Assembly (NCBI RefSeq): GCF_028369295.1
Contig: NZ_JAQMYP010000043.1
Span: 1-64,000, forward strand
From: Streptomyces sp. HD
GTDB lineage: Bacteria; Actinomycetota; Actinomycetes; Streptomycetales; Streptomycetaceae
Direction of reading: 5' to 3'
Length of the DNA: 64,000 nucleotides
Shown: positions 35,771 to 44,438 of the stretch, one piece after another
Layout: each line of letters opens with the position of its first letter
How positions within the stretch are numbered: position 1 is the first letter of the stretch
Program-made: the position numbers and the translations under genes
Notes under the pieces: model-generated
Databases searched by the model: none
What the model was told of the DNA's origin: nothing
Seen by the model: the letters and a program-made list of their open reading frames with translations, nothing else

Positions 35771-35989
35771 ACAGAAAAGGGTCCCGACGTCGAGACGGCC
35801 AGATGCGGGGCAACTGCGTCGAGTTTGCCCGCCGAACCGCCGCCACGGCCTGGAACCTGCGGTGCTCAGAGTGCGCCGTGGCAACGAGACGCGCGGCGTT
35901 CCGTAGGCGGCACCTGGGCGCTGAAGGTGCCGCTGTGTGTGGCACCAGGGCTGCGAAGGCCCGGGCCGGTCCACGACGGCGTGTGGTGG

Positions 35990-36344
35990 ACCGGCTGGAA
36001 GCGGCATGGTCCGGCACCACCCGCACCCACACCCGCACCCATACCCGCACCCGGACCAGCCACCACCGGCTCCGGCTCCGGCTCCGGCTCGATGATGCCG
36101 GATGGCTGTCGTCCGCCATCGGACGCCTCCGCCACTGCCCGAAGACGACCTCCGCGGCCTCCAGTCGGGCCCCCTCGATCCCCGGCAATTGCCTGCGCAG
36201 CAGTTCAGCCAGCTCGGCCAGATGCATCCGTCGTTCGAAAATCCACGTCAGCACGTCCACGATGGCGATCCCTCCCGCGGCCGAAGCCACGCGGAAAGCC
36301 GAGCCCGCACCCGGAAGCGCAAAAGCCCCCTGACGGACGATCAC
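35990..36344 (-). CDS. Possible ORF with low-complexity tail
   Basis: From GTG 36344 the minus strand reads a plausible N-terminus: hydrophobic FRVASAAGGIAIVDVLTWIF, then RRMHLAELAELLRRQLPGIE and GARLEAAEVVFGQW. After about residue 75 the natural continuation is in another frame (a Glu-Pro repeat EPEPEPEPVV and GAGMGAGVGAGGAG), so a frameshift is likely. The remaining frame runs into the ferric-reductase gene and looks spurious. It could be a broken gene. No family recognised. Confidence 0.25.
36018..36090. repeat. Low-complexity hexamer repeats
   Basis: Imperfect tandem CACCC-rich units (ACCCGCACCC, 12-bp spacing) at 36018-36055, then GGCTCC-type hexamers at 36068-36090. They encode Pro/Ala/Gly or Glu/Pro repeats depending on frame. 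Confidence 0.7.
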
Positions 36345-36543
36345 GTGCTACCGATCTCCGCTCCGACCAGCACGAGAATCCCGTCGAGACGCCACGCCAA
36401 CACCGCTGACCAGCAGGGAATCAGGATGACGTGGCCTCATTGCCCGCCGTGACCCCGGGCGGCTAGGGTCCGACCACGAGTGATCGCACAGTCGTCGAAG
36501 CGTGCTGCCCCACAGCGGGACCGCGTCGACACGGGGGGAAGTT

Positions 36544-37194
36544 GTGAGTACAGAGCCCGATTCCGTGGCACCCATATCCGCACCGAACACCGGCCCGGAT
36601 CCCCGGACCAGCTACGGCCTGGACATGCCGGCACCCGACGCTGGCCCGGCCGTCCGCACCGGCCCCGACTCCGGCAACTCCCAACCGGCGGACCAGGCAC
36701 ACCAGATGCCCGCCCCGGGCGGCCCCACCGACGTCCGCGACCGGAATCCCGCACCCGGGACGAATCCTGACCCCGGCTTCAACCACAACGGCGTCCAGGC
36801 CATGTCGGCCGGCACCGGCCCGGGAAGCGCCACCGGCCCGAGCGGCACCCCCGCTACCCAGGCCGGCGGCGCGGACGACAACGGTTACGGTGTGAGCAAC
36901 GCCGAACTCGGCAAAATGGCCGACGAGTTGGACCTGGCCGCCCAGATCCTTGAGAAGGCGGACAAGGGCTTGGCGGAATCCGACGCCACAGCGCGTAGCC
37001 ACAACATGCTCACCAGCGGACACATGCTCAAATCGACAACGGGCGACTGGGACGACGAAATCACCCGCCTCGCCAAGCAATGCCGCTCAATGGCCGACAA
37101 GATGCGCCAGACGCACACGAATTACACGGCTCAAGAAGAGCGGACGGCGCAGGATTTCCAGGCGATCCTGGCTTCTCGCGAGGGGGATGCGTAA
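36544..37194 (+). CDS. WXG100-like protein with disordered N-terminus
   Basis: 216 aa. The first 120 residues are Pro/Gly/Ala/Ser-rich and probably disordered. The C-terminal 90 residues form a helical hairpin: AELGKMADELDLAAQILEKA, then a turn with TTGDWDDEITRLAKQCRSMA (Trp-x-Asp like the WXG position) and a last helix ending ILASREGDA. This suits the type-VII-secretion small partner fold. GTG 36544 has GGGGGAAG upstream; a longer frame from 36502 is possible. The stop overlaps the next start by one base (TAATG), so the two are coupled. Family assignment is by architecture. Confidence 0.65.
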   Translation: MSTEPDSVAPISAPNTGPDPRTSYGLDMPAPDAGPAVRTGPDSGNSQPADQAHQMPAPGGPTDVRDRNPAPGTNPDPGFNHNGVQAMSAGTGPGSATGPSGTPATQAGGADDNGYGVSNAELGKMADELDLAAQILEKADKGLAESDATARSHNMLTSGHMLKSTTGDWDDEITRLAKQCRSMADKMRQTHTNYTAQEERTAQDFQAILASREGDA

Positions 37195-38501
37195 TGGCAA
37201 CGCTAACTGACCGGCCGGAGGGGCAGGACCACGCGCACCCCGATGCGGTCGAGCGGCAGGACATCACGGTCGGGGAACTGGAAGACGTACGTCCGCAGGC
37301 CTGGTCGCGGGCGGCCGGCGAGTGGGCCGACCTGGCCGCGGCGGCCACCGAGGCCCGGGACCACATCCAGAACGTCCTGCTCAAGCTACCCTTCGTCTGG
37401 GCGGGCCCGACTGCCATGATGGCCCGCATCCAACTGTCCGTACTGCATGACGAATTGACCATCGCACACCGCGAGTCAAAGGCTGCTTCAGCCACCCTCG
37501 AAGCGGCGAAGAGCGGCTTCGAGCTCGCCCGCACCTGGCTTGGCGAGGCCCAGGCGATGGCCCGGTCGAAGGACCTGACCCTGCACGACAGCGGCGGCGT
37601 CACCATTCCCGAGCGGGACTACCCGCCCAACGACCCGGACAGCGCGGGGGCGGCCCGGCAGGATCAGGAGAACGCGGACAGCCTCCTCACGCGCGCGACC
37701 GCCGCCCTCAGCTACGCCGCCGACGTCAACGAGCACACCGGCTACGAACTCGAACGCATCAAGAAGGCGGTGGCGTACACCGTCCTGGACGACCAGACCG
37801 AGACCGCCGTCAATGCCGACACCAAGGGCGCCAAGGATCTGAACCGCGTCTTCTCCGGTGCGGGCGGAGTGCTGCTCCCGCCGCCCCCACCCGACAAGGG
37901 TTCCGGCGACTACAACACCCGCGAAGCCACCGACGAGGACCGTGCCATCAAGAACAAGATGGGCTTCTTCGCCATGGGTTCCCCCGCGGTGCTCGGCGGC
38001 CCTCAGTCGGCCAAGCACATGCTGCACTACCTTTCCAACACCGGGGAACCGCTGGACATCGACGTGGACGCTTTGATGGGCGACCTCCCGGACATGAATC
38101 GCAACGTAGAAGCCCAGCTCGCGGAGAACGCCCCCAACTGGGAGGCGCAGGCCCTCGCCGAATACGAGCGCACCGGGAAACCCGTGAAGTATGTCCAGCA
38201 GACAGGCTGGCAGGGCTGGACCGCCGAGAAGGACCCCGACTGGTATCACGCGGTCGGCTCCTTCCACTACAACACGGTCGCCCAGGTCGAGGTCGTCCCG
38301 GGCCCGGACGGCGAGCCCAAGACCACGATCCGCTACCAGACCCACGTGTACGACCGCTACAACTGGGACGCGAACAAGGGGACTCCGGTACCCGCGATGG
38401 GCAACGTGTCGGACGCCCAGATGGCCAGGCTCCACCAGTCGGGTCAGGCCAAGGAGTACGACATGGGCGGGCAGAGCGAAGTGCGCACATGGAACGGGTG
38501 A
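37194..38501 (+). CDS. Type-VII-like effector candidate
   Basis: A 435-aa protein without a Sec signal. Residues 30-215 are long helices (DLAAAATEARDHIQNVLLKL; ANLSVLHDELTI-like; ATAALSYAADVNEHTGYELE), as in WXG/LXG carrier regions. A PPPPPDKG linker near 245 leads to a compact C-terminal domain from about 290: ALAEYERTGKPVKYVQQTGW, WYHAVGSFHYNTVAQVEVVP, TIRYQTHVYDRYNWD and ARLHQSGQAKEYDMGGQSEV. This ending resembles C-terminal modules of some secreted toxins and hydrolase-like proteins, but I cannot name an activity. It follows a WXG100-like gene and precedes a membrane protein, supporting an effector-partner unit. Length and linker favour export rather than an enzyme core. Confidence 0.6.
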   Translation: MATLTDRPEGQDHAHPDAVERQDITVGELEDVRPQAWSRAAGEWADLAAAATEARDHIQNVLLKLPFVWAGPTAMMARIQLSVLHDELTIAHRESKAASATLEAAKSGFELARTWLGEAQAMARSKDLTLHDSGGVTIPERDYPPNDPDSAGAARQDQENADSLLTRATAALSYAADVNEHTGYELERIKKAVAYTVLDDQTETAVNADTKGAKDLNRVFSGAGGVLLPPPPPDKGSGDYNTREATDEDRAIKNKMGFFAMGSPAVLGGPQSAKHMLHYLSNTGEPLDIDVDALMGDLPDMNRNVEAQLAENAPNWEAQALAEYERTGKPVKYVQQTGWQGWTAEKDPDWYHAVGSFHYNTVAQVEVVPGPDGEPKTTIRYQTHVYDRYNWDANKGTPVPAMGNVSDAQMARLHQSGQAKEYDMGGQSEVRTWNG

Positions 38502-38971
38502 GTACGCCTGTGGGCCCCCCGAGGCCGCGCCGGCGCAGGTGGCTGGTGTGGTTCCTGGCCTTGTGCGTGGTGTGGACCCTCGGCGTGATCGTTTGGGCGG
38601 CCGTCGCGCTGCTCACGCCGGCCGGTGACAGTTCGCAGGAGGCCGTGGAGCGCAAGGCGGGGATGCACCACGATCAGCATCAACCCGCGGGCCGCTACTA
38701 CGTACCGACGTACGCCAGGGTGGAGAAGGACGGCACCGCGGTGCTCCGGTACGAGGTGGGCAACGGCCAGGACTCAAGCGTCAAGGACTTCCTTCGCACG
38801 TACGACATCACCGCCGAGCCGAAGCGCACCAGCCCGTCCGAGGTGACGTACGCCGACCGCTTCGGCGACGTACGGCGAACGTTCACGATCACCTACAACC
38901 CGTCGCCTGAGCCCGGTGGGTACGACTACGCGCGGATCACCGTCAGAGCCAGTGGCACCGACGCAAGCTGA
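38489..38971 (+). CDS. Membrane protein of the type-VII-like operon
   Basis: 160 aa. A basic N-terminus (PRPRRRRWLV) and one membrane helix (WLVWFLALCVVWTLGVIVWA) are followed by an outside domain of about 110 residues with GRYYVPTYARVEKDGTAVLR and TYADRFGDVRRTFTITYNPS. It overlaps the preceding gene by 13 bases; GTG 38498 is an alternative start. It could be an immunity protein against the preceding candidate effector or an anchor for it. A strong hairpin at 39041 ends the unit. Confidence 0.65.
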   Translation: MERVSTPVGPPRPRRRRWLVWFLALCVVWTLGVIVWAAVALLTPAGDSSQEAVERKAGMHHDQHQPAGRYYVPTYARVEKDGTAVLRYEVGNGQDSSVKDFLRTYDITAEPKRTSPSEVTYADRFGDVRRTFTITYNPSPEPGGYDYARITVRASGTDAS

Positions 38972-39040
38972 AGGGCCGGGAGCAGGCCGGGAGATGTGGA
39001 GCCGTCAGCCCCGAACTCCCGTCCCGCGGCAACGCATCGC

Positions 39041-39072
39041 GGCGAGGCCGACGACCACAGGTCGGCCTCGCC
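39041..39072. terminator. 12-bp stem terminator hairpin
   Basis: GGCGAGGCCGAC, eight loop bases, GTCGGCCTCGCC: a perfect 12-bp GC stem 70 bp after the type-VII-like operon stop. It lies between convergent genes, so it can serve both. There is no long T run, as is usual in Streptomyces. Confidence 0.75.
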
Positions 39073-39269
39073 GTCGAGCAGCTGCCCACTACTGGGTCGG
39101 GGGCAAGATCACCGCGGCCCGCCAGAACAAGATCACCGGCGCCTGCGCCACCGCGAACGCACCGCCGTCGAGCACGAGCTGCGGCAGAGGCTTCACTTGC
39201 CGGCCGACGGGATCCGCGTGTTCCCGCTGTGGCTGACCCCCGTGCCGTGCGGCCACGTTCACGGGCTGG

Positions 39270-40634
39270 TCATGTCTCTGATGGGAGTCGGCGTCCGTCG
39301 AACACAGTGCGTGGCATCCAGCGGATGGCGGCCGCCACCCGGCGAGGGCTGTTCGCTTGGAGCAGCCGATGTTCCGAGTTGGCCAGGAACTCGATGAGAT
39401 CGGCTCTGCCGGCGTTCTCGGTGACCGGGATGGCAAGGCGCACCGTATGAGGCCCCCACGGGGTCATGTCGAGGCGTTGCAGTCCTTGCACCCAGTTGTA
39501 CTTGGGAGTTCCGGCCAGCATGACCGCGATGACGGGCGGGGGACAGAACGCGGGAAAGTGCGGGTGGGCCAGTTCGTTGCTGACCAGGCCCAGGGCCCCG
39601 CCGAGATCCGAGAACCTCGAATTGCCGATCTTCAGGTCCTGGTAGGCGAACTGATCGATCGGTGTCATGCGCACGTGCCAGGAAGCAACCTCTGCGAAGG
39701 AGATGACGCCGAACTTCAGACCGATGCCCGGATTGCTTCTGCTGATCGACTGTAGTTCCGGGATCAACTCCCGTATCGCGAAGTTGGTCGCCGCGAGGAC
39801 TCCGTGGTCGGCCATGGCGAGGGCCCGGTCGACGAGGAAGTAGAAGTGCACGGGGCCCGGGGAGTCGGGATCTGGTGCGGGGATGTGAGGTTCTGGCCTG
39901 GAGATCTGTGCCCTGTTGCGGAACAGGGCGATGGAGTCACCGCTGTTGCGGATCCGTTGATGGGGATCAGGCCAGTTCTTGGCCCTGAGTTCGGCACGGA
40001 CGTGCCGGTAGAGGGTGTCCATGGTCAGTAGCTCGGGGCCGTCGGGAATGCCCTGGGACACGGCTCGGATCAGTTCGCCGGTGAATGACGTATACGGCTC
40101 GTCCTCGGGCGCCAGAGAGATCTTCGTGGCGCCGGATGAGGTCATCACGTACGCGCCCTCGATATCGGTGAGGTCGGCCGCATCGGGTGTGGGGCCCAGG
40201 TAGCCGGTGAGGGCGCGTGCGCTGTAACAGCAGTCCAGGATGACCACCTTGCGCTGGGCGTTGCACTCCTCCACCACGAGGCGGCGTACCTCTTCGTAGG
40301 GCAGTGCCCGGTAGAGGCGGCCGTGATCGGAGTTCGGCAATGCCAGGAGCAGATCCCCGGAGTGGGAGATCAGGCCGTGGCCGGCGAAGTAGAAGACGAA
40401 GGTGTCCTCGGCCTCCGTCGCGGCGTCGTGCACGGCATCGAGAATGGCATCGGAGGAGAGATCGGAAAGGATGCGGCAGTGGTCGGGCTGCCGGAGGCCG
40501 AACAGGTCTGGGGCGCTCAGCAGATCGGCGAGAGCCGTGACCGTGCGCGGCACCGATGGCAGGGCGGAAAGGTGACGGTAGTCGTCGATGCCCACCAGCA
40601 CGGCGCGGGACCGTGAGGGATCGGCGAGTTCCAT
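39270..40634 (-). CDS. Caspase-like (C14) protease with vWA-like C-terminus
   Basis: A 454-aa protein. The N-terminal 230 residues are a caspase/metacaspase domain: SRAVLVGIDDYRHLSALPSV, His86 in FYFAGHG and Cys136 in ILDCCYSAR, with GAYVMTSSGA following. From about residue 265 a second domain begins VHFYFLVDRALAMADHGVLA, with SFAEVASWHVRM and SRFSDLGGALGLVSNELAHP; this looks like a von Willebrand A-type fold. The gene starts at ATG 40634, one base inside the stop of the EACC1-like gene (TGATG). Caspases paired with EACC1 occur in bacterial NTP-dependent conflict systems, where the protease is the killing effector. No regulatory NTPase is adjacent here. Confidence 0.9.
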   Translation of the reverse strand: MELADPSRSRAVLVGIDDYRHLSALPSVPRTVTALADLLSAPDLFGLRQPDHCRILSDLSSDAILDAVHDAATEAEDTFVFYFAGHGLISHSGDLLLALPNSDHGRLYRALPYEEVRRLVVEECNAQRKVVILDCCYSARALTGYLGPTPDAADLTDIEGAYVMTSSGATKISLAPEDEPYTSFTGELIRAVSQGIPDGPELLTMDTLYRHVRAELRAKNWPDPHQRIRNSGDSIALFRNRAQISRPEPHIPAPDPDSPGPVHFYFLVDRALAMADHGVLAATNFAIRELIPELQSISRSNPGIGLKFGVISFAEVASWHVRMTPIDQFAYQDLKIGNSRFSDLGGALGLVSNELAHPHFPAFCPPPVIAVMLAGTPKYNWVQGLQRLDMTPWGPHTVRLAIPVTENAGRADLIEFLANSEHRLLQANSPRRVAAAIRWMPRTVFDGRRLPSET

Positions 40635-40990
40635 CAGTCATTCTCCGGGACGCGTCTTTGGGCTGCCCGGAGTGCCTCGGCAATGCGTTGAACCGTCTCC
40701 TCGGAGCCGTCCGCGAGGGTGAGGGGCTCGCCCGTGACGATCAGGGTGACGGGTGCGGGTGCCCGGCGTGCATGCCGCCAGGCGGAGTAGGACAGGGCGA
40801 GATTGAGAGCGGAGAAGCCCTGGCTCAGAATCAGGTCGATCACGTCGACCGTGCCCATGGCGCCCGCGGCAACGGCGGGGTTCAGTTCGATCTTCGCGTG
40901 CTGCCTGAGGTCCGGGTCCTGCCGTAGCCAGCGGTACAGGTCGGTGAGGGTGTCGTGATCCTCTTCCTGCACGGCGATCTGAATGCGCAT
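40634..40990 (-). CDS. EACC1-like effector-associated small protein
   Basis: 118 aa. The sequence reads MRIQIAVQEEDHDTLTDLYR, WLRQDPDLRQHAKIELNPAV, then GTVDVIDLILSQGFSALNLA (amphipathic/hydrophobic helix) and APAPVTLIVTGEPL with a final helix. This pattern (an N-terminal ferredoxin-like unit, WLR-x-DP-x-LR, a glycine-rich hydrophobic helix) matches the effector-associated constant component EACC1. EACC1 is a fixed partner of variable effectors in actinobacterial conflict systems. ATG 40990 follows GGGGGG-ACAGGT. It is translated first and coupled to the caspase. Confidence 0.8.
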   Translation of the reverse strand: MRIQIAVQEEDHDTLTDLYRWLRQDPDLRQHAKIELNPAVAAGAMGTVDVIDLILSQGFSALNLALSYSAWRHARRAPAPVTLIVTGEPLTLADGSEETVQRIAEALRAAQRRVPEND

Positions 40991-41361
40991 ACCTGTCCCC
41001 CCGAAACCGCGACCTTGGCGGCAGGTTAGTAGGTGCCGGCTTCTCAAGTGTGCTCTTTGGGAAGGTGGTTGGGCGTGGTGCCCTCCGCCCGGATGTGCGC
41101 TTCGACTCGCGCCCACAGGGGCGCGTGGACGAGCACACTCAGCTGATCGGCTTCGACCCGCTGTGTGCCGCAAGAACATCATCAAGCAGTTCTACGGCCG
41201 GCCACACCCGGATCGGTCACCGCCCGCAGCGACGACCTGTAAAGCCCCGCCCTTCGTGACTCGTCCCGGCACCGGCGCTTGGGTGCGCACCGCGACCACA
41301 CCACTGCACGCACGTGACGCAGCCGCTCGGATCATCCGGGTGAGTGCTGTCAGCCAGGACT
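40991..41361. other. Intergenic upstream of EACC1-caspase pair
   Basis: About 370 bp holding the probable promoter of the EACC1-caspase operon and the 3' flank of the GAP-family gene. Short open frames (41050-41259) have no recognisable protein. Confidence 0.35.
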
Positions 41362-42045
41362 TCAACCGGCCAGCTCGTAGAGGCTCCACCCCACCAGCCA
41401 CAGGCCGATCACGACACTGCCGAGCACGATGGCCTGCTGCGAGTGGCCCTCCATCCAGGTGCGCAGCCCCAGGAGCCGGCGCTGGGCCGCCGCCGGATTG
41501 AGTGCGACGTACAGCTCGGCCGTGAGCAGACTGGCGGTTGCGAGGACGCAGAACGCGCACAGCACCAGCCAGGTCGAGAGGTGGGAGGTATCGGCGTCAA
41601 CCACGGTGACGGCGCCCGCAGCGACGAGTCCCCACGGCTGGAGAAGCACGGCGAGTCCTGCAGCGGGCCAGATGGAGCCGCGGTCCATCCGGGCGGTGAG
41701 GGAAAGGGACGATCTGTCGCGTGGCGGCGAGGCGGTGTTCCCGCTCGGCGGGTGGTCGTGGACGGGGCGGCGGTGTCGGCGGACGCCGTACACGACCAGC
41801 GCCACCCCGATGACGAGCTTGGCCACGAGGCTCGCCGTGGACGGAGGCGACCTCGGCTCCGGTGGCTGCCCGCCGGTCAGCGTCAGGACCAGAACGATCA
41901 CCGCGACGAGACACGCCACCCATCCCGAGATGAAGGTGAGCCCTGCCCGTACGCCTCTGGCGTGTGCCACCACCAGCACGAACGCCATGAGGGGGAGTGG
42001 GTCGAGCGTGATGGCGAGGGCGATGAGCAGCAGGTCGAAGACCAT
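41362..42045 (-). CDS. GAP-family membrane protein
   Basis: A 227-aa polytopic protein of the GAP (Sap) superfamily, a LysE-like exporter fold. Six helices are visible, from LLLIALAITLDPLPLMAFVL through SGWVACLVAVIVLVLTL to SVVIGLWLVGWSLYELAG. A hydrophilic loop with His/Pro and Ser separates helices 3 and 4. The early DPLP motif is characteristic of the family. In mycobacteria GAP proteins export glycolipids; the cargo here is unknown. Confidence 0.8.
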   Translation of the reverse strand: MVFDLLLIALAITLDPLPLMAFVLVVAHARGVRAGLTFISGWVACLVAVIVLVLTLTGGQPPEPRSPPSTASLVAKLVIGVALVVYGVRRHRRPVHDHPPSGNTASPPRDRSSLSLTARMDRGSIWPAAGLAVLLQPWGLVAAGAVTVVDADTSHLSTWLVLCAFCVLATASLLTAELYVALNPAAAQRRLLGLRTWMEGHSQQAIVLGSVVIGLWLVGWSLYELAG

Positions 42046-42250
42046 GGGGCGATCCCATCAGGCACCGTACGGGTCGAGCCTATGCACGGCCGTCACCCGT
42101 CGCATCTCTTGACGGGTGACGGCCGTGAGCCGTCGGCTGCGCGTGCGGCGGGGTGCCGCGGCCCGCTTCGTCACGCACTCTGGAGACGGGAAGGAGCGGC
42201 TCTATGGAGACGTTTGCAGCAGTGCCGTCGCCGACAGGGATCCGGACACC

Positions 42251-43261
42251 ATGCCCAGGCTCCGCCGCCGGCAGTTGATGCGACGTGAGGGTACGGGCAA
42301 GGACTCCGGCACCCCGCCGGGCCGGGCCGGCGGGGTGGAATGCGAACCTGGCCCCCGTCGGCGGACCCGCTCCCTGCTGCGCGCGTCATGGTGGCGTGGC
42401 CGTATCGGGGAACTGACTGCCTGGCTGGAAGCCGTCCACGCGCGGGTGGAGACCCGCTTCCCGGTGGTCACAGCGCTGGTGGACCGCATGGTGTCGGTGA
42501 ACATCTTCGACTCCGCCACCCGCATCGCGGCGCAGTGCTTCCTCACGGCGGTTCCGTTGCTGTTCGTGCTGAGTGCGTACGCGCCGTCGGCCGTGCAGGA
42601 CCAGGTCTCCGCATCGATCCGTGCCGTCTTCGGTCTGACCGGGCCGGCCATGGCCCAGGTTGAGCAGGCGTTCCAGCCGCCGAGCGACGATCTGCGCCAG
42701 GCGACCGGCCTGGTGGGTGTGCTGATGGTGCTGCTGTCGGCCACCGCGGTGAGTCGCGCTGTGCAGCGGCTGTGCAGACGGGCCTGGCTGCTGCCCCGGG
42801 CAGGGGCGAAGGTCGCTCCGTGGAGGTGGCTGGCGTGGATCGGCCTGTGGCTCGGCGCGCTGGTCGTGCAAGGGATGCTGCGCAACGGGTTCGGTCTGGG
42901 GGCGGTGCTGGGATTTCCGGTCGTCCTGGTCATGCAGACGGCCATGTGGTGGTGGACCCAGCACCTTCTGCTGGGCGGTGCAGTCCGCTGGGCGCCCCTG
43001 CTGCCAGGGGCTGTCATCACGGCGATCGCGGTCAGTGTCCTGTCCGTGACCGCGCACCTCTACATGCCACGGGCGCTCAACAGGGCACTGGCCGATTACG
43101 GTTCCGCGGGGTCGGTCTTCGTCCTGCTGTCCTGGCTGATCGTCGTGTGCGTGGCCGTTGCCGTCGGCCTCAGCGCCGGCGCCGTACTCTCCCAAGAGCC
43201 CTTCCTGAGGCGCCGCCTGGGAACCCCGACGTCCCCGCCCGGCGAGACCGATCACGCGTGA
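42251..43261 (+). CDS. YihY/BrkB-family membrane protein
   Basis: About 336 aa. After a basic N-terminal stretch come helices including DSATRIAAQCFLTAVPLLFV (the classic beginning of the YihY core), VGVLMVLLSATAVSRAVQRL, WLAWIGLWLGALVVQGML, PGAVITAIAVSVLSVTAHLY and SVFVLLSWLIVVCVAVAVGL. The family's function remains unsettled (once called RNase BN; now an inner-membrane protein). The start is uncertain: ATG 42251 and ATG 42278 are in frame and both have weak sites. Monocistronic. Confidence 0.8.
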   Translation: MPRLRRRQLMRREGTGKDSGTPPGRAGGVECEPGPRRRTRSLLRASWWRGRIGELTAWLEAVHARVETRFPVVTALVDRMVSVNIFDSATRIAAQCFLTAVPLLFVLSAYAPSAVQDQVSASIRAVFGLTGPAMAQVEQAFQPPSDDLRQATGLVGVLMVLLSATAVSRAVQRLCRRAWLLPRAGAKVAPWRWLAWIGLWLGALVVQGMLRNGFGLGAVLGFPVVLVMQTAMWWWTQHLLLGGAVRWAPLLPGAVITAIAVSVLSVTAHLYMPRALNRALADYGSAGSVFVLLSWLIVVCVAVAVGLSAGAVLSQEPFLRRRLGTPTSPPGETDHA

Positions 43262-43384
43262 CAGTCCGGCTCGGGTGCAGCCGGTGGCGTGAGACGGGAA
43301 AGCCGTTGGTCTCTTCCTGGTCGACGGCACCGAAGGGGTCCTACGGTGCACCTCGGGAACCGTTCGCACGACGTGGAGGTCCCC

Positions 43385-43545
43385 GAGGGGCCGTTCGGTC
43401 TGCGCCCCACCGTCGAGGGCGGCCGGATCATCCGCCGCCACCTCCACGAGAACAGCCTGTTGATCGCCCGGGCCCGCGGGTCCGTGAGATCGCCTGTGGT
43501 TTGCAAGTCCGCGCGCAGAGTGACGAGCCAGTTCTCGGCGTCCAC
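43385..43545 (-). pseudogene. Possible IS110-type transposase relic
   Basis: The minus strand reads DAENWLVTLRADLQTTGDLT then DPRARAINRL. L-R-A-D-L-x-D-R-T/R-A-R-A-I-N-R-L is the middle of IS110 transposases (hit here without catalytic residues). Only one motif is visible and the rest of 43262-43772 shows no coding frame. Confidence 0.3.
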
Positions 43546-43578
43546 GGGGCCGGCGGCACCTGGCGTGCGTATGTCGAT

Positions 43579-43629
43579 GGATTTCAGCGATGCTGCGGGA
43601 TGTCGGATTTCAGCAATGCTGCGGGACGT
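43579..43629. repeat. 26-bp tandem duplication
   Basis: GGATTTCAGC(G/A)ATGCTGCGGGA plus following bases occurs twice head to tail (43579-43604, 43605-43629) with two mismatches. Its role is unknown. Confidence 0.75.
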
Positions 43630-43772
43630 GGTGGTCTCCGGTCAGGTGGCGGCTGACTTCTGGGCTTTCCACACGGGTGCAGCGGTGCCCCGTACTCGGC
43701 TGGGTCAGCGCCCCATGTGGCGTGACCGGGGCCGCGGGGTGGGGCGGCGCTGGCCTGGCGTGGTGCGCCTGG

Positions 43773-44438
43773 CTACCGCTTCCCGACGGCGTAGGTCAGG
43801 TGGGTCACCCGGGATGATGCGTCCGTGCGGGTCTGGTCGAGGGCGAGGCGGGCGCGGTCCACGTGGTCGAACAAGCGGATGCCGGTGCCGAACAGCACGG
43901 GCGCGAGGGTGATCGAGAACTCGTCGATCAGGCCGCTGTCCAGGTACTCCTGGATCGTCTGGGCGCCGCCGGCGATGCGGACGTCGCGTTCGCCGGCGGC
44001 CTCGCGGGCATGGTCGAGGGCGCTGGAGATGCCGTCGGTGACGAAGTGGAAGGTGGTGCCGCCAGGCCGCTCCCACGGGTCACGCTTCTCATGGGTGACG
44101 ACGAAGACCGGGGTGTGGAACGGCGCCTCCTGCGGCCATGCCAGCTCGCCGAGGTCGAACATGCGCTTGCCCATGACGCTCGCGCCGGTGCGCTCGTACG
44201 TCGCCCGAGCGATGTCGTTGTCGATGCCTTCCTCGCCGCCCTCGCCGAGCTTGAGGTTCTCCCGGATGAACCGCTGCGGGAACAACCACGCCTGCAGCTC
44301 CGACCACTTCGAATTCCAGCGCCTGACACCCGGATCGTCCTGTTTCTCGGGCGAGAAGGCGTCCCCGGCCGGCACGGGCTCGGGTGCCATGAAGCCGTCG
44401 AGGGACATCGTCACGCTGAAGAACACCTTCCCGGCCAT
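43773..44438 (-). CDS. Dihydrofolate-reductase-fold (RibD-C) family protein
   Basis: 221 aa. Marks of the RibD C-terminal/DHFR family: KVFFSVTMSLDGFMAPEPVP, GASVMGKRMFDLGE, PVFVVTHEKRDPW and the nucleotide-binding VRIAGGAQTIQEYLDSGLID plus EFSITLAPVLFGTGIRLFD. The function of these family members outside riboflavin synthesis is mostly unknown. ATG 44438 overlaps the preceding SRPBCC stop by one base (TGATG). It is the last gene of an ArsR-SRPBCC-DHFR-like operon, a common actinobacterial arrangement. Confidence 0.92.
   Translation of the reverse strand: MAGKVFFSVTMSLDGFMAPEPVPAGDAFSPEKQDDPGVRRWNSKWSELQAWLFPQRFIRENLKLGEGGEEGIDNDIARATYERTGASVMGKRMFDLGELAWPQEAPFHTPVFVVTHEKRDPWERPGGTTFHFVTDGISSALDHAREAAGERDVRIAGGAQTIQEYLDSGLIDEFSITLAPVLFGTGIRLFDHVDRARLALDQTRTDASSRVTHLTYAVGKR

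Noticed and set aside
41050..41259. Small open frame upstream of EACC1
   Set aside because: It looks vaguely protein-like at the start but soon becomes Ser/Arg-rich; no family and no ribosome site.
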